Source of the DNA: Youxingia wuxianensis
GTDB taxonomy: Bacteria; Bacillota; Clostridia; Oscillospirales; Ruminococcaceae
Assembly (NCBI RefSeq): GCF_014385085.1
Contig: NZ_JACRTD010000004.1
Location: 124,001 to 188,000, forward strand
DNA: 64,000 nt
Direction: 5' to 3'
Part shown: positions 26,157 to 35,929 of the stretch, one piece after another
Numbering within the stretch: the first letter of the stretch is position 1
How the letters are laid out: each line of letters opens with the position of its first letter
Notes under the pieces: generated by a model
Database searches by the model: none
The model's input: the letters and a program-made list of their open reading frames with translations, nothing else
Told to the model about the DNA's origin: nothing
Program-made: the position numbers and the translations under genes

Positions 26157-26268
26157 AAAAGAAAATCAACAGCGCGTATACTGCCGCAAATCCTCTGCGC
26201 GGATAAAGTACGCCTGACAGACTGTTTTTAAAGTTTTATGCCGGTGCAGAGCGGCGAAATGGGGTTTT

Positions 26269-27198
26269 GTGATGATAATTGATAAACTGCGCAGACAAGC
26301 GGCTCCTTCTGATGTAGAACAGGCGGTGAACAGGCGGGAAAAGCCTTATATGCTTATCATTTATCCATCCCTTATTGTTACAATATTATTTATGCTGCCA
26401 TTTCTTTGGGGGATCTATCTAACTTTTACAGACTTCAGACTTGGCGCCGCCCAGACAAACTTTAACTGGTTTGAAAACTACTGGTCGGTCATGACCTCTT
26501 CTAACTTTCTGAGGGCTGCCTGGCGCACAACTCAGTTTACTTTAATCACAATTTCAATCGAGCTAGGTCTGGCTTTCGCTTTATCCATCATGATGAATAC
26601 GGAAACCATCATGGCAAAAGTAATGCGGCGGATTATTTCTTTCCCGCTGATGATCGCCCCTATTTTAGCTACTTTGGCCTTGAAGCTGATGCTCAACAAC
26701 AAATTCGGGGTGGTCAATTATCTTTTGTCCTTCTTTGGAAAAGAAGATTTTCCCTGGGGCGCCAGCCCTGACACCTCTATGTTTACTGTGATTTTGGTGG
26801 ATGTATGGATATTCACCCCTTTTATGGTCCTGATTATTTTGGCCGGCCTGCGTTCTTTGCCCAAAGATCCTATGGAAGCAGCGTCGGTAGACGGGGCGTC
26901 AAAAAATAATATTTTATTCCGTATTACTATGCCAATTCTTATGCCGACGATTTTAGTGGCTGTCATCTTCCGTTTTATCGACTGTATCAAAGCCTTTGAT
27001 GTTATCTGGGGTATGACCGCCGGCGGACCGGGAGACAGCACCACCGTATTTTCCATCTTTGGTTATGTGCTTTCCTTCTCATCTATGGATATTGCCAAGG
27101 GAAATACAGTGCTGGTAATCGTGTGGCTTATAAATATGTTTTTAGGAACCAAACTGATCAAATTCTGGCAGGCATCCAAAGACCGGATCGGCGGATAG
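26269..27198 (+). CDS. CUT1 sugar ABC transporter permease (MalF-type)
   Basis: 309-residue membrane protein with about six transmembrane segments. The EAA coupling loop is EAASVDGASKNNILFRITMPILMP, preceded by GLRSLPKDPM. An N-terminal cytoplasmic tail of about 25 residues is followed by MLIIYPSLIVTILFMLPFLWG. GTG at 26269 or ATG at 26272 are both possible; the ribosome binding site is weak. Confidence 0.9.
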   Translation: MMIIDKLRRQAAPSDVEQAVNRREKPYMLIIYPSLIVTILFMLPFLWGIYLTFTDFRLGAAQTNFNWFENYWSVMTSSNFLRAAWRTTQFTLITISIELGLAFALSIMMNTETIMAKVMRRIISFPLMIAPILATLALKLMLNNKFGVVNYLLSFFGKEDFPWGASPDTSMFTVILVDVWIFTPFMVLIILAGLRSLPKDPMEAASVDGASKNNILFRITMPILMPTILVAVIFRFIDCIKAFDVIWGMTAGGPGDSTTVFSIFGYVLSFSSMDIAKGNTVLVIVWLINMFLGTKLIKFWQASKDRIGG

Positions 27199-27207
27199 GA
27201 GGAGTTT

Positions 27208-28140
27208 ATGAAACACACACGTGAAGAGTTAAAAATTATCCGCAGCATCAAGCGCAGTATGCAGCCTCTCAGCGTGGGAAAGCGAATTTTGGTCAACTTG
27301 GGGCTGTTTGTTGCATTTCTGTTTTTTATCGGACCGATTTTATGGATTGTCCTGATGTCCTTTAAAACCCAAAGCCAGATTACCTCCTGGCCTCCAAGTA
27401 TTTTTTCCTCCTTCACCTTGGAAAATTACGCCAGTATTTTTTCCCGTCTAGGAGGCGCAGCAGTAGAAACCACCAAAGACATGCTCATGCAGAAAAAAGT
27501 GGAGAAATTTGTCCAGGCGCTGATAAACACCGCATTTCTCTCCGTGTCCTCGGTAGCCATCTCCTTGGTGGTGGGGGTTCCGGCCGCTTATGGACTTTCC
27601 CGGTTTAAGACCAAATCCAAAGAAAGTTTAGCGATGATGTTCATGAGCTTTCGGTTTGTTCCTGAATTAATGACAATCATTCCACTGTATCTGATCTATC
27701 AAAAAGTGGGGCTGTACGGCACTACCTTTGGCTTGGTATGGGTCTACATATTAATTTCCCTTCCTATGATCATTTGGATTTCCCGGATTGGATTTGACGA
27801 GCTTCCTTATGATTTGGAACAGGCGGCTCTTCTGGATGGATACGGCAAAGCAAAAGCCTTTTTCAAAATCGTTCTTCCTTTGGCAAAACCAGGGATCGCC
27901 GCTTCTGTTGTGCTTTCATTTATTTATGCCTGGAATAATTTTTTGTTCGGATTTATTCTTTCCTCCTCGGATAATCAGCCTGTAACAGTAGCAATTCTTG
28001 GATTTTACGATATCACGGGGCTGAACTATGGGCGCATTTCTGCAGCGATTGTTCTGGCTATCCTCCCCGCTATCATCGTTTCCCAGGTTGCGTGCAAGCA
28101 TCTGGTAAGCGGACTTAGCATGGGCGCTGTCAAACGATAA
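27208..28140 (+). CDS. CUT1 sugar ABC transporter permease (MalG-type)
   Basis: 310-residue membrane protein partner of the preceding permease, nine bases downstream with RBS AGGAGG. The EAA loop reads EQAALLDGYGKAKAFFKIVLPLAKPG. It has an extended cytoplasmic N-terminus and six hydrophobic segments. Confidence 0.92.
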   Translation: MKHTREELKIIRSIKRSMQPLSVGKRILVNLGLFVAFLFFIGPILWIVLMSFKTQSQITSWPPSIFSSFTLENYASIFSRLGGAAVETTKDMLMQKKVEKFVQALINTAFLSVSSVAISLVVGVPAAYGLSRFKTKSKESLAMMFMSFRFVPELMTIIPLYLIYQKVGLYGTTFGLVWVYILISLPMIIWISRIGFDELPYDLEQAALLDGYGKAKAFFKIVLPLAKPGIAASVVLSFIYAWNNFLFGFILSSSDNQPVTVAILGFYDITGLNYGRISAAIVLAILPAIIVSQVACKHLVSGLSMGAVKR

Positions 28141-28157
28141 TAAAGGAGATTGTTATA

Positions 28158-28670
28158 ATGAAAATCACCAATAAGGACTGCTATGATTCTACCAACGAAG
28201 AGGCCTTAAAGCGAGAAGATGGGGTTATCCGCGTTCTCGCCCTGACTTTTACCGGGATGCTTCGGGAGCTGGAGAAAGTATACGGTGAAGGGGTAGTAGA
28301 TGTGGCGAGAAAAGGATTTTTGGAGGCGAAAATCGGTGCAGATAAGCAGACCTTTGCCACTATCAAGGATAAAACCCTTGCAAATTACTGCACTTGGCTC
28401 AATTCTATTCTGCATCTTACGCAGGAGTTTGAAGTAGAGCTGGACGAGGAAAAGCAGGAAGCCAGATATACCTTCCATTACTGTCCTTGGGCCAAATACT
28501 TCAACGAGTTCGGCGGCGCTAAATACGGTCATTTTTTCTGTGATGCGGATGAACCTATGGCGCGGGAATACGACCCCAGTCTCGGTTTTAAGATCACCCA
28601 GCGTCTGATGGACGGGGACTGCTGCTGCGACCATTTTCTTTACATAAAAAAAGAGCATGACCAAGAATAG
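28158..28670 (+). CDS. L-2-amino-thiazoline-4-carboxylic acid hydrolase-like protein
   Basis: 170-residue cytoplasmic protein resembling the ATC-hydrolase domain family: YHYCPWAKYF-type motif (seen as FHYCPWAKYF), a cysteine/aspartate in FFCDADEPM and the C-terminal MDGDCCCDHFLY. Members are poorly characterised; some act in cysteine-derivative hydrolysis. It is the last gene of the murQ-ABC operon (RBS AAAGGAG), an unexplained association. Function in amino-sugar uptake is unknown. Confidence 0.72.
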   Translation: MKITNKDCYDSTNEEALKREDGVIRVLALTFTGMLRELEKVYGEGVVDVARKGFLEAKIGADKQTFATIKDKTLANYCTWLNSILHLTQEFEVELDEEKQEARYTFHYCPWAKYFNEFGGAKYGHFFCDADEPMAREYDPSLGFKITQRLMDGDCCCDHFLYIKKEHDQE

Positions 28671-28677
28671 GCCTTAT

Positions 28678-28710
28678 AAAAGCCGCCGCCCAAAAAGGGC
28701 GGCGGCTTTT
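28678..28710. terminator. Bidirectional terminator
   Basis: AAAGCCGCCGCCC pairs with GGGCGGCGGCTTT (13 bp) around five As, with A-run and T-run outside. It closes the ABC operon on the plus strand and the acetyltransferase gene on the minus strand. Confidence 0.9.
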
Positions 28711-28714
28711 GTGC

Positions 28715-29275
28715 TTATTCCGTAATTTCCCGAAGAACCCGACAGGGATTTCCAGCGGCAATTACTCCCGGGGGAACGTCCCCGGTCACCACGCTGCCGG
28801 CTCCGATAATGGAACCGGCACCAATATTTACCCCAGGCAGCACCGTCACATTTCCGCCGATCCATACATCATCCCCTACCCGGATAGGATAAGCGTATTC
28901 CAGTCCCTGGGCACGCTGGGATGGGTTTTGGGGATGACCGGCGGTATAAAACCCGCAGTTGGGCCCAATAAACACATTTTCCCCGAAAATGACGTCGGCG
29001 CCATCTAAAATTACACAGTTGTGGTTGGCATAAAAGCCCTCTCCAATTTCAATGTGATACCCATAATCGCAATAAAACGGCGGCTCGATTACAAACCTCT
29101 CTCCTGTTTTCCGAAACAGCTTTTTAATCAGCATCCGGCGTTTTTGATCTTGTTTCGGAGGCGCCTGGTTGTAGTGAAAACAAATTTCTTTGGCCACAAT
29201 GCGTTCCTGCTGTAAGGCAGAGTCATAATTGGCGTTATACAGCTCTCCTTTGGCTGCCTTTTCCTTTTCAGTCAT
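28715..29275 (-). CDS. Maltose/galactoside O-acetyltransferase-family protein
   Basis: 186-residue left-handed beta-helix acetyltransferase. The Mac domain at the N-terminus (EKEKAAKGELYNANYD) precedes hexapeptide repeats; the catalytic histidine lies in FYTAGHPQNP, and the end is IAAGNPCRVLREI. ATG at 29275 follows TAGGAGGG, a better start than the longer upstream one. Acceptor sugar unknown. Confidence 0.88.
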   Translation of the reverse strand: MTEKEKAAKGELYNANYDSALQQERIVAKEICFHYNQAPPKQDQKRRMLIKKLFRKTGERFVIEPPFYCDYGYHIEIGEGFYANHNCVILDGADVIFGENVFIGPNCGFYTAGHPQNPSQRAQGLEYAYPIRVGDDVWIGGNVTVLPGVNIGAGSIIGAGSVVTGDVPPGVIAAGNPCRVLREITE

Positions 29276-29360
29276 CTGATCCCTCCTATAGGATATGCGG
29301 TTATTATACCATAAACGATACAAATTATCGCCACATGCAAAGGCCTTTCGCAAATAGTTC

Positions 29361-29390
29361 TTACATTTTGATGCCAAAATGTGCTATAAT
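29361..29390 (+). promoter_or_regulatory. Promoter of the CarD-family gene
   Basis: TTACAT (29361-29366), 18-bp spacer, perfect -10 TATAAT (29385-29390). A leader of about 130 bases follows. Confidence 0.65.
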
Positions 29391-29398
29391 AAGAGTAC

Positions 29399-29442
29399 AG
29401 CGTGTAGTTCTGACGAACGTAAGTCCGGTTGTCAGTGCTGCA
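29399..29442 (+). other. Putative structured 5' leader of the CarD gene
   Basis: At the start of the long untranslated leader, CAGC/GCTG and CTGAC/GTCAG nest around GAACGTAAGTCCGGTT. The remaining leader to the GGGAGG ribosome site is A/T-rich with no obvious terminator. It may be a regulatory stem-loop; no known riboswitch is recognised. Confidence 0.35.
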
Positions 29443-29528
29443 TGCTTTTCTTTTTATATCGGGTATTACCAGAAATCAGGGTCTAAATTCAGCCTTGGAA
29501 AAATATGAAACCTGGGAGGTAAGGTATT

Positions 29529-30059
29529 ATGTATGAAGTTGGAGATGTGATTTTTTATGGAAATACAGGGGTTTGCCAAATTCAGGATATTACTGTCCCG
29601 AACATCGCCGGCGTGGACAAGTCTCAACTGTATTATGTCCTCAGGCCCTTCTTCCAAAGCGAAACTATTTATTCTCCCGTAAATACAAAGGTGTTTATGC
29701 GCCCAGTCATCTCTGTCCAGGAAGCTCATCGGCTGATCGATATGATCCCTACAATCCAGGCGCAGGTTGTCTGTGATTCTAAGGCGCGCCAGTGCGCGGA
29801 GCATTATCAATCTATGATTCATACCCACGACTGTGAAGATTTGATAGAACTTACCATGTCCATTTATGCCAAAAAACAGCAGATGGAGCAGCAGCGAAAA
29901 AAATTCGGCGCTGTGGATGAGTGGTTTATGAAGCGGGCGGAGGAGCTGTTATTTGGAGAACTTTCTATCGTCCTGGGAATTTCTAAAGATGACATACCGG
30001 AATATATCGCGGCCCGGGTGCGGCTGATCCAAGATCAGCAAAAAGAAAAGTCACTTTAA
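29529..30059 (+). CDS. CarD/CdnL/TRCF-family transcriptional regulator
   Basis: 176-residue protein. The N-terminal RNA-polymerase interaction domain (about 1-65) starts MYEVGDVIFYGNTGVCQI, the family pattern of a Tudor-like fold, and a helical C-terminal domain follows (RKKFGAVDEWFMKRAEELLFGELSIVLGI). Such proteins bind the polymerase beta subunit and stabilise open complexes at promoters. Single gene, own promoter and long leader. Its last nine bases overlap the convergent aldo/keto reductase gene. Confidence 0.88.
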   Translation: MYEVGDVIFYGNTGVCQIQDITVPNIAGVDKSQLYYVLRPFFQSETIYSPVNTKVFMRPVISVQEAHRLIDMIPTIQAQVVCDSKARQCAEHYQSMIHTHDCEDLIELTMSIYAKKQQMEQQRKKFGAVDEWFMKRAEELLFGELSIVLGISKDDIPEYIAARVRLIQDQQKEKSL

Positions 30060-31205
30060 AAACAGTTGGGCAGCCTGTTTCATTTTACTGATTACATCCA
30101 CGCCAAATGGACAGTTTTTCATACATTTGCCGCATGCGATACATTCTCCCGCGTGATGTTCCAATACAGCGTAGTGGTCCCGGAGAGTTTCCGGGACATT
30201 TTTTTGCGCCAAAGCAAGATCCAAATATTTATTTACCGCGGCTATATCAATTTTCTTTGTGCATGGCGCGCAATGACCACAATACATACAATGGCCGTGG
30301 AATGCTCGTCTGGGCGCTTTGGCCAGGACCAGGCTGTAATCTTTTTCCTGTTCCGATGCCGTTTCATACGCTAGAGAAGCCTGCAGCTCTTTCACACTTC
30401 CCGCTCCTACTGCTACGCTGGCTACCGCTGGGCGGCTCAGACAGTAATGCAGACACTGAGCGGGAGTCATCCCTCTTCCAAAGGGAGACTGTTTTTCATC
30501 CAGTAAGACCCCTCCGGCATACCCTTTCATCACTGTAATAGCAACGCCGGCGTTTTCACAGGCCTGATAAAGCTGCGCCCGTTTGGGGTGGATTCCTTCA
30601 TAGGTAATCTGGCTGAAGGTACTTTCCTCAAAGAGGATATCCACATCCTCACTGGCGGGAAGCATATCATAGGCCGCATTGATACTGAACAGTATTACAT
30701 CAATCAGTCCGCTTTCCACAGATTTTAACGCTATATCCGGATTGTGTGTGGAAATTCCAAGACAGCGGATTTTTCCATCGGATTTTAACTTTTGGGCATA
30801 CTCCATAATTTCCCCCTGAAAGACCGTATCAAAATCCTTTTGGTCATCCACATAGTGCAGCATCCCAATATCCACATAATCTACTCCCAGTCTGGTGAAA
30901 AAATCCTCATAAGCTTCTTTGACTTCCCGGATATCTCTGCTCCTGCGGTATTGCCCGTCCTCCCATATAGAACATAAGTGTCCTTCGATTACAAACTGCT
31001 CCCGGGGATATCTGCCGATAACTTTTCCCACGTTGCTGCGCATCTGGGGATTAGAGTTGTAAATATCGATAAAGTTCATTCCCCCCGCCACTGCACAGTC
31101 GATTAGCGTCTGACATTCTTCGTAGCTTTTTCCTTCCAGCCCTTCGCCGCCGATTCCAATTTCACTGACTTTGATCCCTGTACGTCCTAATTCCCGATAA
31201 TTCAT
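30051..31205 (-). CDS. Aldo/keto reductase with C-terminal 4Fe-4S ferredoxin domain
   Basis: 384-residue fusion. Residues 1-270 are an AKR barrel with catalytic Asp/Tyr/Lys/His (GMNFIDIYNSNP, VGKVIGRYP, IEGHL). The C-terminal part carries two cysteine clusters, CMYCGHCAPC and CIACGKCMKNCPFG, the second a standard 4Fe-4S motif. This layout is common in anaerobes and suggests electron transfer from ferredoxin-type donors. Substrate unknown. A MerR gene with its own operator is divergent 210 bases away. Confidence 0.88.
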   Translation of the reverse strand: MNYRELGRTGIKVSEIGIGGEGLEGKSYEECQTLIDCAVAGGMNFIDIYNSNPQMRSNVGKVIGRYPREQFVIEGHLCSIWEDGQYRRSRDIREVKEAYEDFFTRLGVDYVDIGMLHYVDDQKDFDTVFQGEIMEYAQKLKSDGKIRCLGISTHNPDIALKSVESGLIDVILFSINAAYDMLPASEDVDILFEESTFSQITYEGIHPKRAQLYQACENAGVAITVMKGYAGGVLLDEKQSPFGRGMTPAQCLHYCLSRPAVASVAVGAGSVKELQASLAYETASEQEKDYSLVLAKAPRRAFHGHCMYCGHCAPCTKKIDIAAVNKYLDLALAQKNVPETLRDHYAVLEHHAGECIACGKCMKNCPFGVDVISKMKQAAQLFLK

Positions 31206-31341
31206 AGCTTTCTCCTTTTCTTCCTGACCGTTTTTAATTAAAGAATACTCCTTAGAGCAGGCTCCCTGTCAAGGGGTTTTCTAAAATATTTTAAAAAATC
31301 ACTATAAATATCCAATTTCCTGCATACGGCTGTAAAAAGAC

Positions 31342-31372
31342 TTGACTTGGACCCCACTCTAAGGTTTACAAT
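31342..31372 (+). promoter_or_regulatory. MerR-type promoter/operator with 19-bp spacer
   Basis: TTGACT (31342-31347) and TACAAT (31367-31372) are separated by 19 bases, the over-long spacer characteristic of MerR-activated promoters. The spacer holds the ACTTGGA...CTCTAAGGT pattern known from AdhR-like MerR operators. It directly precedes the merR gene, indicating autoregulation. Confidence 0.7.
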
Positions 31373-31416
31373 ATAAAATATCGACAGCTATTTTCCAAAG
31401 AAAGGAAGTTATTTAT

Positions 31417-31806
31417 ATGACAATCGCACAGGTCAGCAAAGAGTATGATATTGCCGCAGATACCCTTCGTTATTATGAGCGGATCGGCCTGCTTCCAACA
31501 GTAAACCGTTCTAAAAGTGGATTTCGGGACTATCTGCCGGAGGACTGCCGCTGGGTTGAGTTCATTAAGTGTATGCGCCGGGCAGGGATACAAATTGAAG
31601 CTCTCATCGAATATGTGTCTTTATTCCAGCAGGGAGATGAAACCCAGGCCGCCCGCAAACAAATTTTAATTGAGCAGAGATCCCTGCTGCAAGGACGAAT
31701 TGAGGAGATGCAGCAGACCTTAGCCTACCTAGATAAAAAAATCGATCATTATGAACAATGGAATCCCGTGCTTGAAAATGATATGCTTTCTGGAAATGGG
31801 CAATAA
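31417..31806 (+). CDS. MerR-family transcriptional regulator
   Basis: 129-residue regulator. The N-terminal winged helix reads MTIAQVSKEYDIAADTLRYYERIGLLP, then a dimerisation coiled coil from about residue 80. No metal-binding cysteines at the C-terminus, as in the AdhR/aldehyde- or quinone-responsive group. Probably controls itself and perhaps the divergent aldo/keto reductase. RBS AAAGGAAG. Confidence 0.9.
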   Translation: MTIAQVSKEYDIAADTLRYYERIGLLPTVNRSKSGFRDYLPEDCRWVEFIKCMRRAGIQIEALIEYVSLFQQGDETQAARKQILIEQRSLLQGRIEEMQQTLAYLDKKIDHYEQWNPVLENDMLSGNGQ

Positions 31807-31844
31807 AAAAGCAGCCGCAAAACAATGTTTTGCGGCTGCTTTTT
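31807..31844. terminator. Terminator after merR
   Basis: 17-bp stem (31807-31823 with 31827-31843) around a 3-base loop, A-run before and T-run after. Between here and about 31970 the sequence holds small hairpins (e.g. GGAAAGC-TAC-GCTTTCC) but no gene I recognise. Confidence 0.9.
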
Positions 31845-31981
31845 ATTTTTGGAAAGCTACGCTTTCCCTAGCTATCCGTCCTAATGTCAGAGCCAAGGAA
31901 TGGCTACGTCTCGGCACGGTCAAAGGATAACCCACCGTCTTAATTGCTACCGCAATATTTTTTCAGAGGTAATGGCCCATA

Positions 31982-32108
31982 TCACACAGACGTTTTCGGC
32001 AGCACCTCCTCCAGGCGCTGGTCGACTTCTTTCATTTGTGCGGCTAATTCTTTCATATAAACACTGTCCTAAGAACTGCATCATATCCAGCATTTCTTTT
32101 GTTGTCAT
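31982..32108 (-). pseudogene. Frameshifted remnant of a small mobile-element-type gene
   Basis: On the minus strand an ATG opens MTTKEMLDMMQFLG, then coherent coding continues in the next frame as DSVYMKELAAQMKEVDQRLEE and stops after VLPKTSV. One extra base around 32064 would explain the shift. The amphipathic helical sequence resembles small proteins of integrative elements, but I do not recognise the family. The surrounding 31850-32285 has no other supportable gene. Confidence 0.4.
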
Positions 32109-32285
32109 GAAAAATGCTGCGTTTCGTAGGATCGTCCGAAAAAAGTTGACAGCGAAGATGGGCTGTCGTGAGAGCGCTTGCAACCCGGCAGATTAGCGGA
32201 GCGTGACTTCTTCCAGAAAAGGAGGAGCAGCGACGGGGCGCGCTCTGACTAAAGTTAGGGCAAACGACACATGGCTTATTCCGAT

Positions 32286-32300
32286 ATGGTTGCGGGGATA
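32286..32300. repeat. Distal attachment-site-like repeat of the tRNA-fMet 3' end
   Basis: ATGGTTGCGGGGATA is identical to 33667-33681, which covers the 3' end (including CCA) of the tRNA-fMet gene. The pair brackets a 1.4-kb decayed element with a serine-recombinase fragment, as expected for attL/attR of an element integrated in the tRNA gene. Confidence 0.7.
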
Positions 32301-32509
32301 CACAATATAGTTTTCCTGAAATATTATTCGGGTATTTTTATCGGATACCCGCTATCCCACCTAAAAAGAACGAAACGCTGTCTGACAAGCCTGTAAAAGA
32401 CGGCTTTAAAAGTATAGATAAACCACCTTAAGGGCAAAAGAAAAACGCAAGGGGGCAGCCCTGCGTTTCTCTTCCCTTTACTACTTGACAAAATAAAGGT
32501 GGTTATAAA

Positions 32510-32725
32510 ATGGATATATGTAAAATTGTAGGCGATAACATTAAAAAGCTTCGCTTGGAAAAGCACCTGACACAAGAACACCTTGCCTTTTACTCGAAAA
32601 TGTCCTGTGCCCATTTGGCTAAAACAGAAAGAGGACTGAATAATCCAACCATTCTCACCATACAGAATATTGCGGACGCCCTGGGGGTGGACCCAGAAGA
32701 GCTTTTCCGCAATTCTGGGAGATAA
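32510..32725 (+). CDS. Small XRE-family HTH regulator
   Basis: 71-residue Cro/CI-type helix-turn-helix protein: IKKLRLEKHLTQEHLAFYSKMSCAHLAKTERGLNNPT and IAEALGV-like IADALGVDPEELF. It lies inside the tRNA-bounded remnant and has AAAGGTGG before its ATG, with TTGACA a little upstream. Probably the surviving regulator of the mobile element. Confidence 0.8.
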   Translation: MDICKIVGDNIKKLRLEKHLTQEHLAFYSKMSCAHLAKTERGLNNPTILTIQNIADALGVDPEELFRNSGR

Positions 32726-32943
32726 AATTTCGAACTGCTCCTGCCGCCGCGGGAGCAGTTCTATTATGTAAAAAAAGATTGAAAAGCGCAACGCTATCCC
32801 CCGCCACCTTATACTTTGCGGCCTCGCCTGCGAATTGGCCCATTCCGTAAGAAACCGGATGCGCCTGTTTGGCGGTGATATTGGCTTGTTTCAGCCCGGA
32901 TAATGTTTCCTCCAAAATCGCAGGATCTGTATATACGCTTACA

Positions 32944-32951
<8 letters not shown>
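32655..32951 (-). pseudogene. Unrecognised gene fragment inside the element remnant
   Basis: The minus strand from 32951 encodes a coherent stretch, TDPAILEETLSGLKQANI and AHPVSYGMGQFAGEAA, before meaning fades near 32780 and the frame runs antisense to the XRE gene. It abuts the truncated recombinase head to head, suggesting a rearrangement junction near 32945. Family not recognised. Confidence 0.3.
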
Positions 32952-33744
<793 letters not shown>

Positions 33745-33927
33745 ATATATCAAATTATTTAATTGTGACATCCCTGCATTCTACTGCAAATACGGTTTTT
33801 TGTAGACGTAAAAAGCCTTTAAACAAGCCATCCGGAGCGTCCAATTTTTTGAATGCTTGATTATTATATCATATAGTATTGGAAAAGGCAAGTGCTTTTG
33901 CGTATTATTTTATACAGAGTATAGAAG

Positions 33928-33955
33928 CTGCCGGTGAACCAATTTTCACCGGCAG
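33928..33955 (-). terminator. Stem-loop after the small acidic membrane protein gene
   Basis: CTGCCGGTGAA pairs with TTCACCGGCAG (11 bp, loop of 6), just beyond the stop of the minus-strand gene. No clear T-run, so termination efficiency is uncertain. The stretch 33745-33927 shows only A/T-rich promoter-like sequence. Confidence 0.45.
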
Positions 33956-33969
33956 GCTAAAAACACTTT

Positions 33970-34239
33970 TTATTCTTCCACAGACGTTTCGTCTTCCTGA
34001 GTTTGCTCTGACGGGGCCTGCCCTTCGGATGTCTCTTCAGAAACATCTTCCTGTTCGTCGTCCTCTACTTGAGTGGCATAATAATCCAAATCATTCATAT
34101 CGTCGTCCAACATATCATCATCAAAATCATCGCACAAAACGCAGCTTTTCCGTTTAAAGTAAGCGGCCAGGGCGATGAGGGTACCTGCAATAGCAACCAG
34201 CAACGCGATTATCGCGATAAATGTGCTTCTTCTCATCAT
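33970..34239 (-). CDS. Small single-pass membrane protein with acidic tail
   Basis: 89 residues: a short basic start (MMRRS), one transmembrane segment (about 7-29, IAIIALLVAIAGTLIALAAYF), a KRKSCVLC stop-transfer and cysteine pair, then a tail very rich in Asp and Glu. The charge pattern predicts N-out/C-in or the reverse, not resolvable. RBS AGGAGG. No family recognised; monocistronic between tRNA-fMet and gpmI. Confidence 0.7.
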   Translation of the reverse strand: MMRRSTFIAIIALLVAIAGTLIALAAYFKRKSCVLCDDFDDDMLDDDMNDLDYYATQVEDDEQEDVSEETSEGQAPSEQTQEDETSVEE

Positions 34240-34350
34240 TCGATCCTCCTGTATTTTTTAAAACCTGAATTTAAGGTTATTATTAAAATTAGTATAATAC
34301 TTTTCCCTGCTTTTTACAATAGATTAGCATTATTTTATGCGGTTTTCTTT

Positions 34351-34392
34351 AAAAAATACAGCTCCTATTGGATTTGATCCAATAGGAGCTGT
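34351..34392 (-). terminator. Terminator of the pgk-tpiA-gpmI operon
   Basis: 16-bp perfect stem (34358-34373 with 34377-34392), 3-base loop, then a minus-strand T-run corresponding to the six As at 34351-34356. Confidence 0.92.
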
Positions 34393-34397
34393 TTCTA

Positions 34398-35912
34398 TTA
34401 TAAAATAATAGATTTTCCATCCATTTCTCCTGGCTGTTCCAGCCCCAGGATTTTCAACATAGTAGGTGCAATATCCGCTAATTTTCCGCCTTCCCGCAGG
34501 GAGCATTCCTTCCCAACTACCATAAATGGCACTGGATTGGTGGTATGGGCGGTAAATGGAGAACCATCCGGTTCATACATCTGGTCCGCGTTCCCATGAT
34601 CTGCAGTCACCAACGCTACTCCGCCATGGGAAAGGATTGCGTCTATCACTTTACCCAGGCAGGTATCTACCGCTTCAACAGCGGCCTTCGCCGCGTCAAA
34701 TACGCCAGTATGACCTACCATATCGCAGTTGGCAAAGTTCAAAATGATTACATCATATTTGCCGCTGTCAATCCGTTTTACCGCTTCGTCCGCTACTTCA
34801 TAAGCGCTCATCTCCGGTTTCAGATCGTAAGTAGCCACTTTCGGAGAAGGAATTAAAGCCCGGTCCTCCCCTTTGTACGGAGCTTCCACACCGCCATTGA
34901 AGAAAAAGGTCACATGGGCGTATTTTTCTGTTTCTGCGATACGCAGCTGGGTGAGTCCATGATTGGAAATATATTCTCCAAAGGTATTATTGAGGACCTG
35001 CGGATGGAATGCTACCTGTACATTAGGCATGGCCACATCATATTGGGTCATACACACATAAAATACTTTCTGGCGTCCGCCTTTTCTCTCAAACCCTTTA
35101 AAATCATCATCCACTAAGGTTCTGGTGATCTCCCTGGCTCTGTCCGGACGGAAGTTAAAGCAGATTACCGAATCCCCGCTTTTGATCTGTGCGTCTTTTA
35201 AACAAACAGTAGGGATCACAAATTCATCGGTAACTTCTGCTCCATAGGATTTCTCCATCGCGTCCACAGCCGAAGGATTAAAGTTTCCTTCCCCATATAC
35301 CATGGCGGCATATGCTTTCTCTACTCTTTCCCAGCGGTTATCGCGGTCCATGGCATAATAACGTCCCATAACGGTAGCCACTTGACCCACGCCAAGCTCG
35401 TTCATTTTTTCTTCCAGCTCAGCAATATAATCCCGTCCGGAAGTAGGCGGCACATCACGTCCATCCATAAAACAATGAACATATACCTTGGTAATGCCGT
35501 ATTTCTTCGCCATTTCCAGCAGCCCATACAAATGGGTGTTATGGCTGTGTACCCCTCCATCGGACATAAGTCCCATGAGGTGAAGGGCGCCGCCACTCTG
35601 TTTGCAGTTTTCCATGGCTGCTTTCAGCGCAGGATTTTCAAAGAAATCACCATCTTTAATTGCCTTGGTAATCCGGGTCAGCTCCTGATAAACTACCCGG
35701 CCGGCGCCGATGTTAGTATGTCCGACCTCGGAATTTCCCATCTGCCCGTCGGGAAGCCCCACATCCATACCGGAAGCGCCGATCAGGGTATGAGGATTCT
35801 GAGAAAATAATTTTTCTATGTTGGGCTTGTTTGCAGCCTCAATTGCATTGCCATAGTTATTAGAGTTATATCCAAATCCGTCTAAAATGATTAAAGCAAG
35901 TGGTTTTTTCAT
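34398..35912 (-). CDS. gpmI: 2,3-bisphosphoglycerate-independent phosphoglycerate mutase
   Basis: 504-residue Mn-dependent alkaline-phosphatase-fold enzyme of glycolysis, normal length. Motifs: [10 protein letters not shown] metal site, catalytic serine in [48 protein letters not shown] and [10 protein letters not shown]. Third gene of the operon behind tpiA (17 bases). Confidence 0.96.
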   Translation of the reverse strand: MKKPLALIILDGFGYNSNNYGNAIEAANKPNIEKLFSQNPHTLIGASGMDVGLPDGQMGNSEVGHTNIGAGRVVYQELTRITKAIKDGDFFENPALKAAMENCKQSGGALHLMGLMSDGGVHSHNTHLYGLLEMAKKYGITKVYVHCFMDGRDVPPTSGRDYIAELEEKMNELGVGQVATVMGRYYAMDRDNRWERVEKAYAAMVYGEGNFNPSAVDAMEKSYGAEVTDEFVIPTVCLKDAQIKSGDSVICFNFRPDRAREITRTLVDDDFKGFERKGGRQKVFYVCMTQYDVAMPNVQVAFHPQVLNNTFGEYISNHGLTQLRIAETEKYAHVTFFFNGGVEAPYKGEDRALIPSPKVATYDLKPEMSAYEVADEAVKRIDSGKYDVIILNFANCDMVGHTGVFDAAKAAVEAVDTCLGKVIDAILSHGGVALVTADHGNADQMYEPDGSPFTAHTTNPVPFMVVGKECSLREGGKLADIAPTMLKILGLEQPGEMDGKSIIL

Positions 35913-35929
35913 GGTGGTTCTCCTTCTGA

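Noticed and set aside
28679..28714. Attachment or repeat site at the GCCGCCGCCC palindrome
   Set aside because: It is a standard bidirectional terminator between convergent genes.
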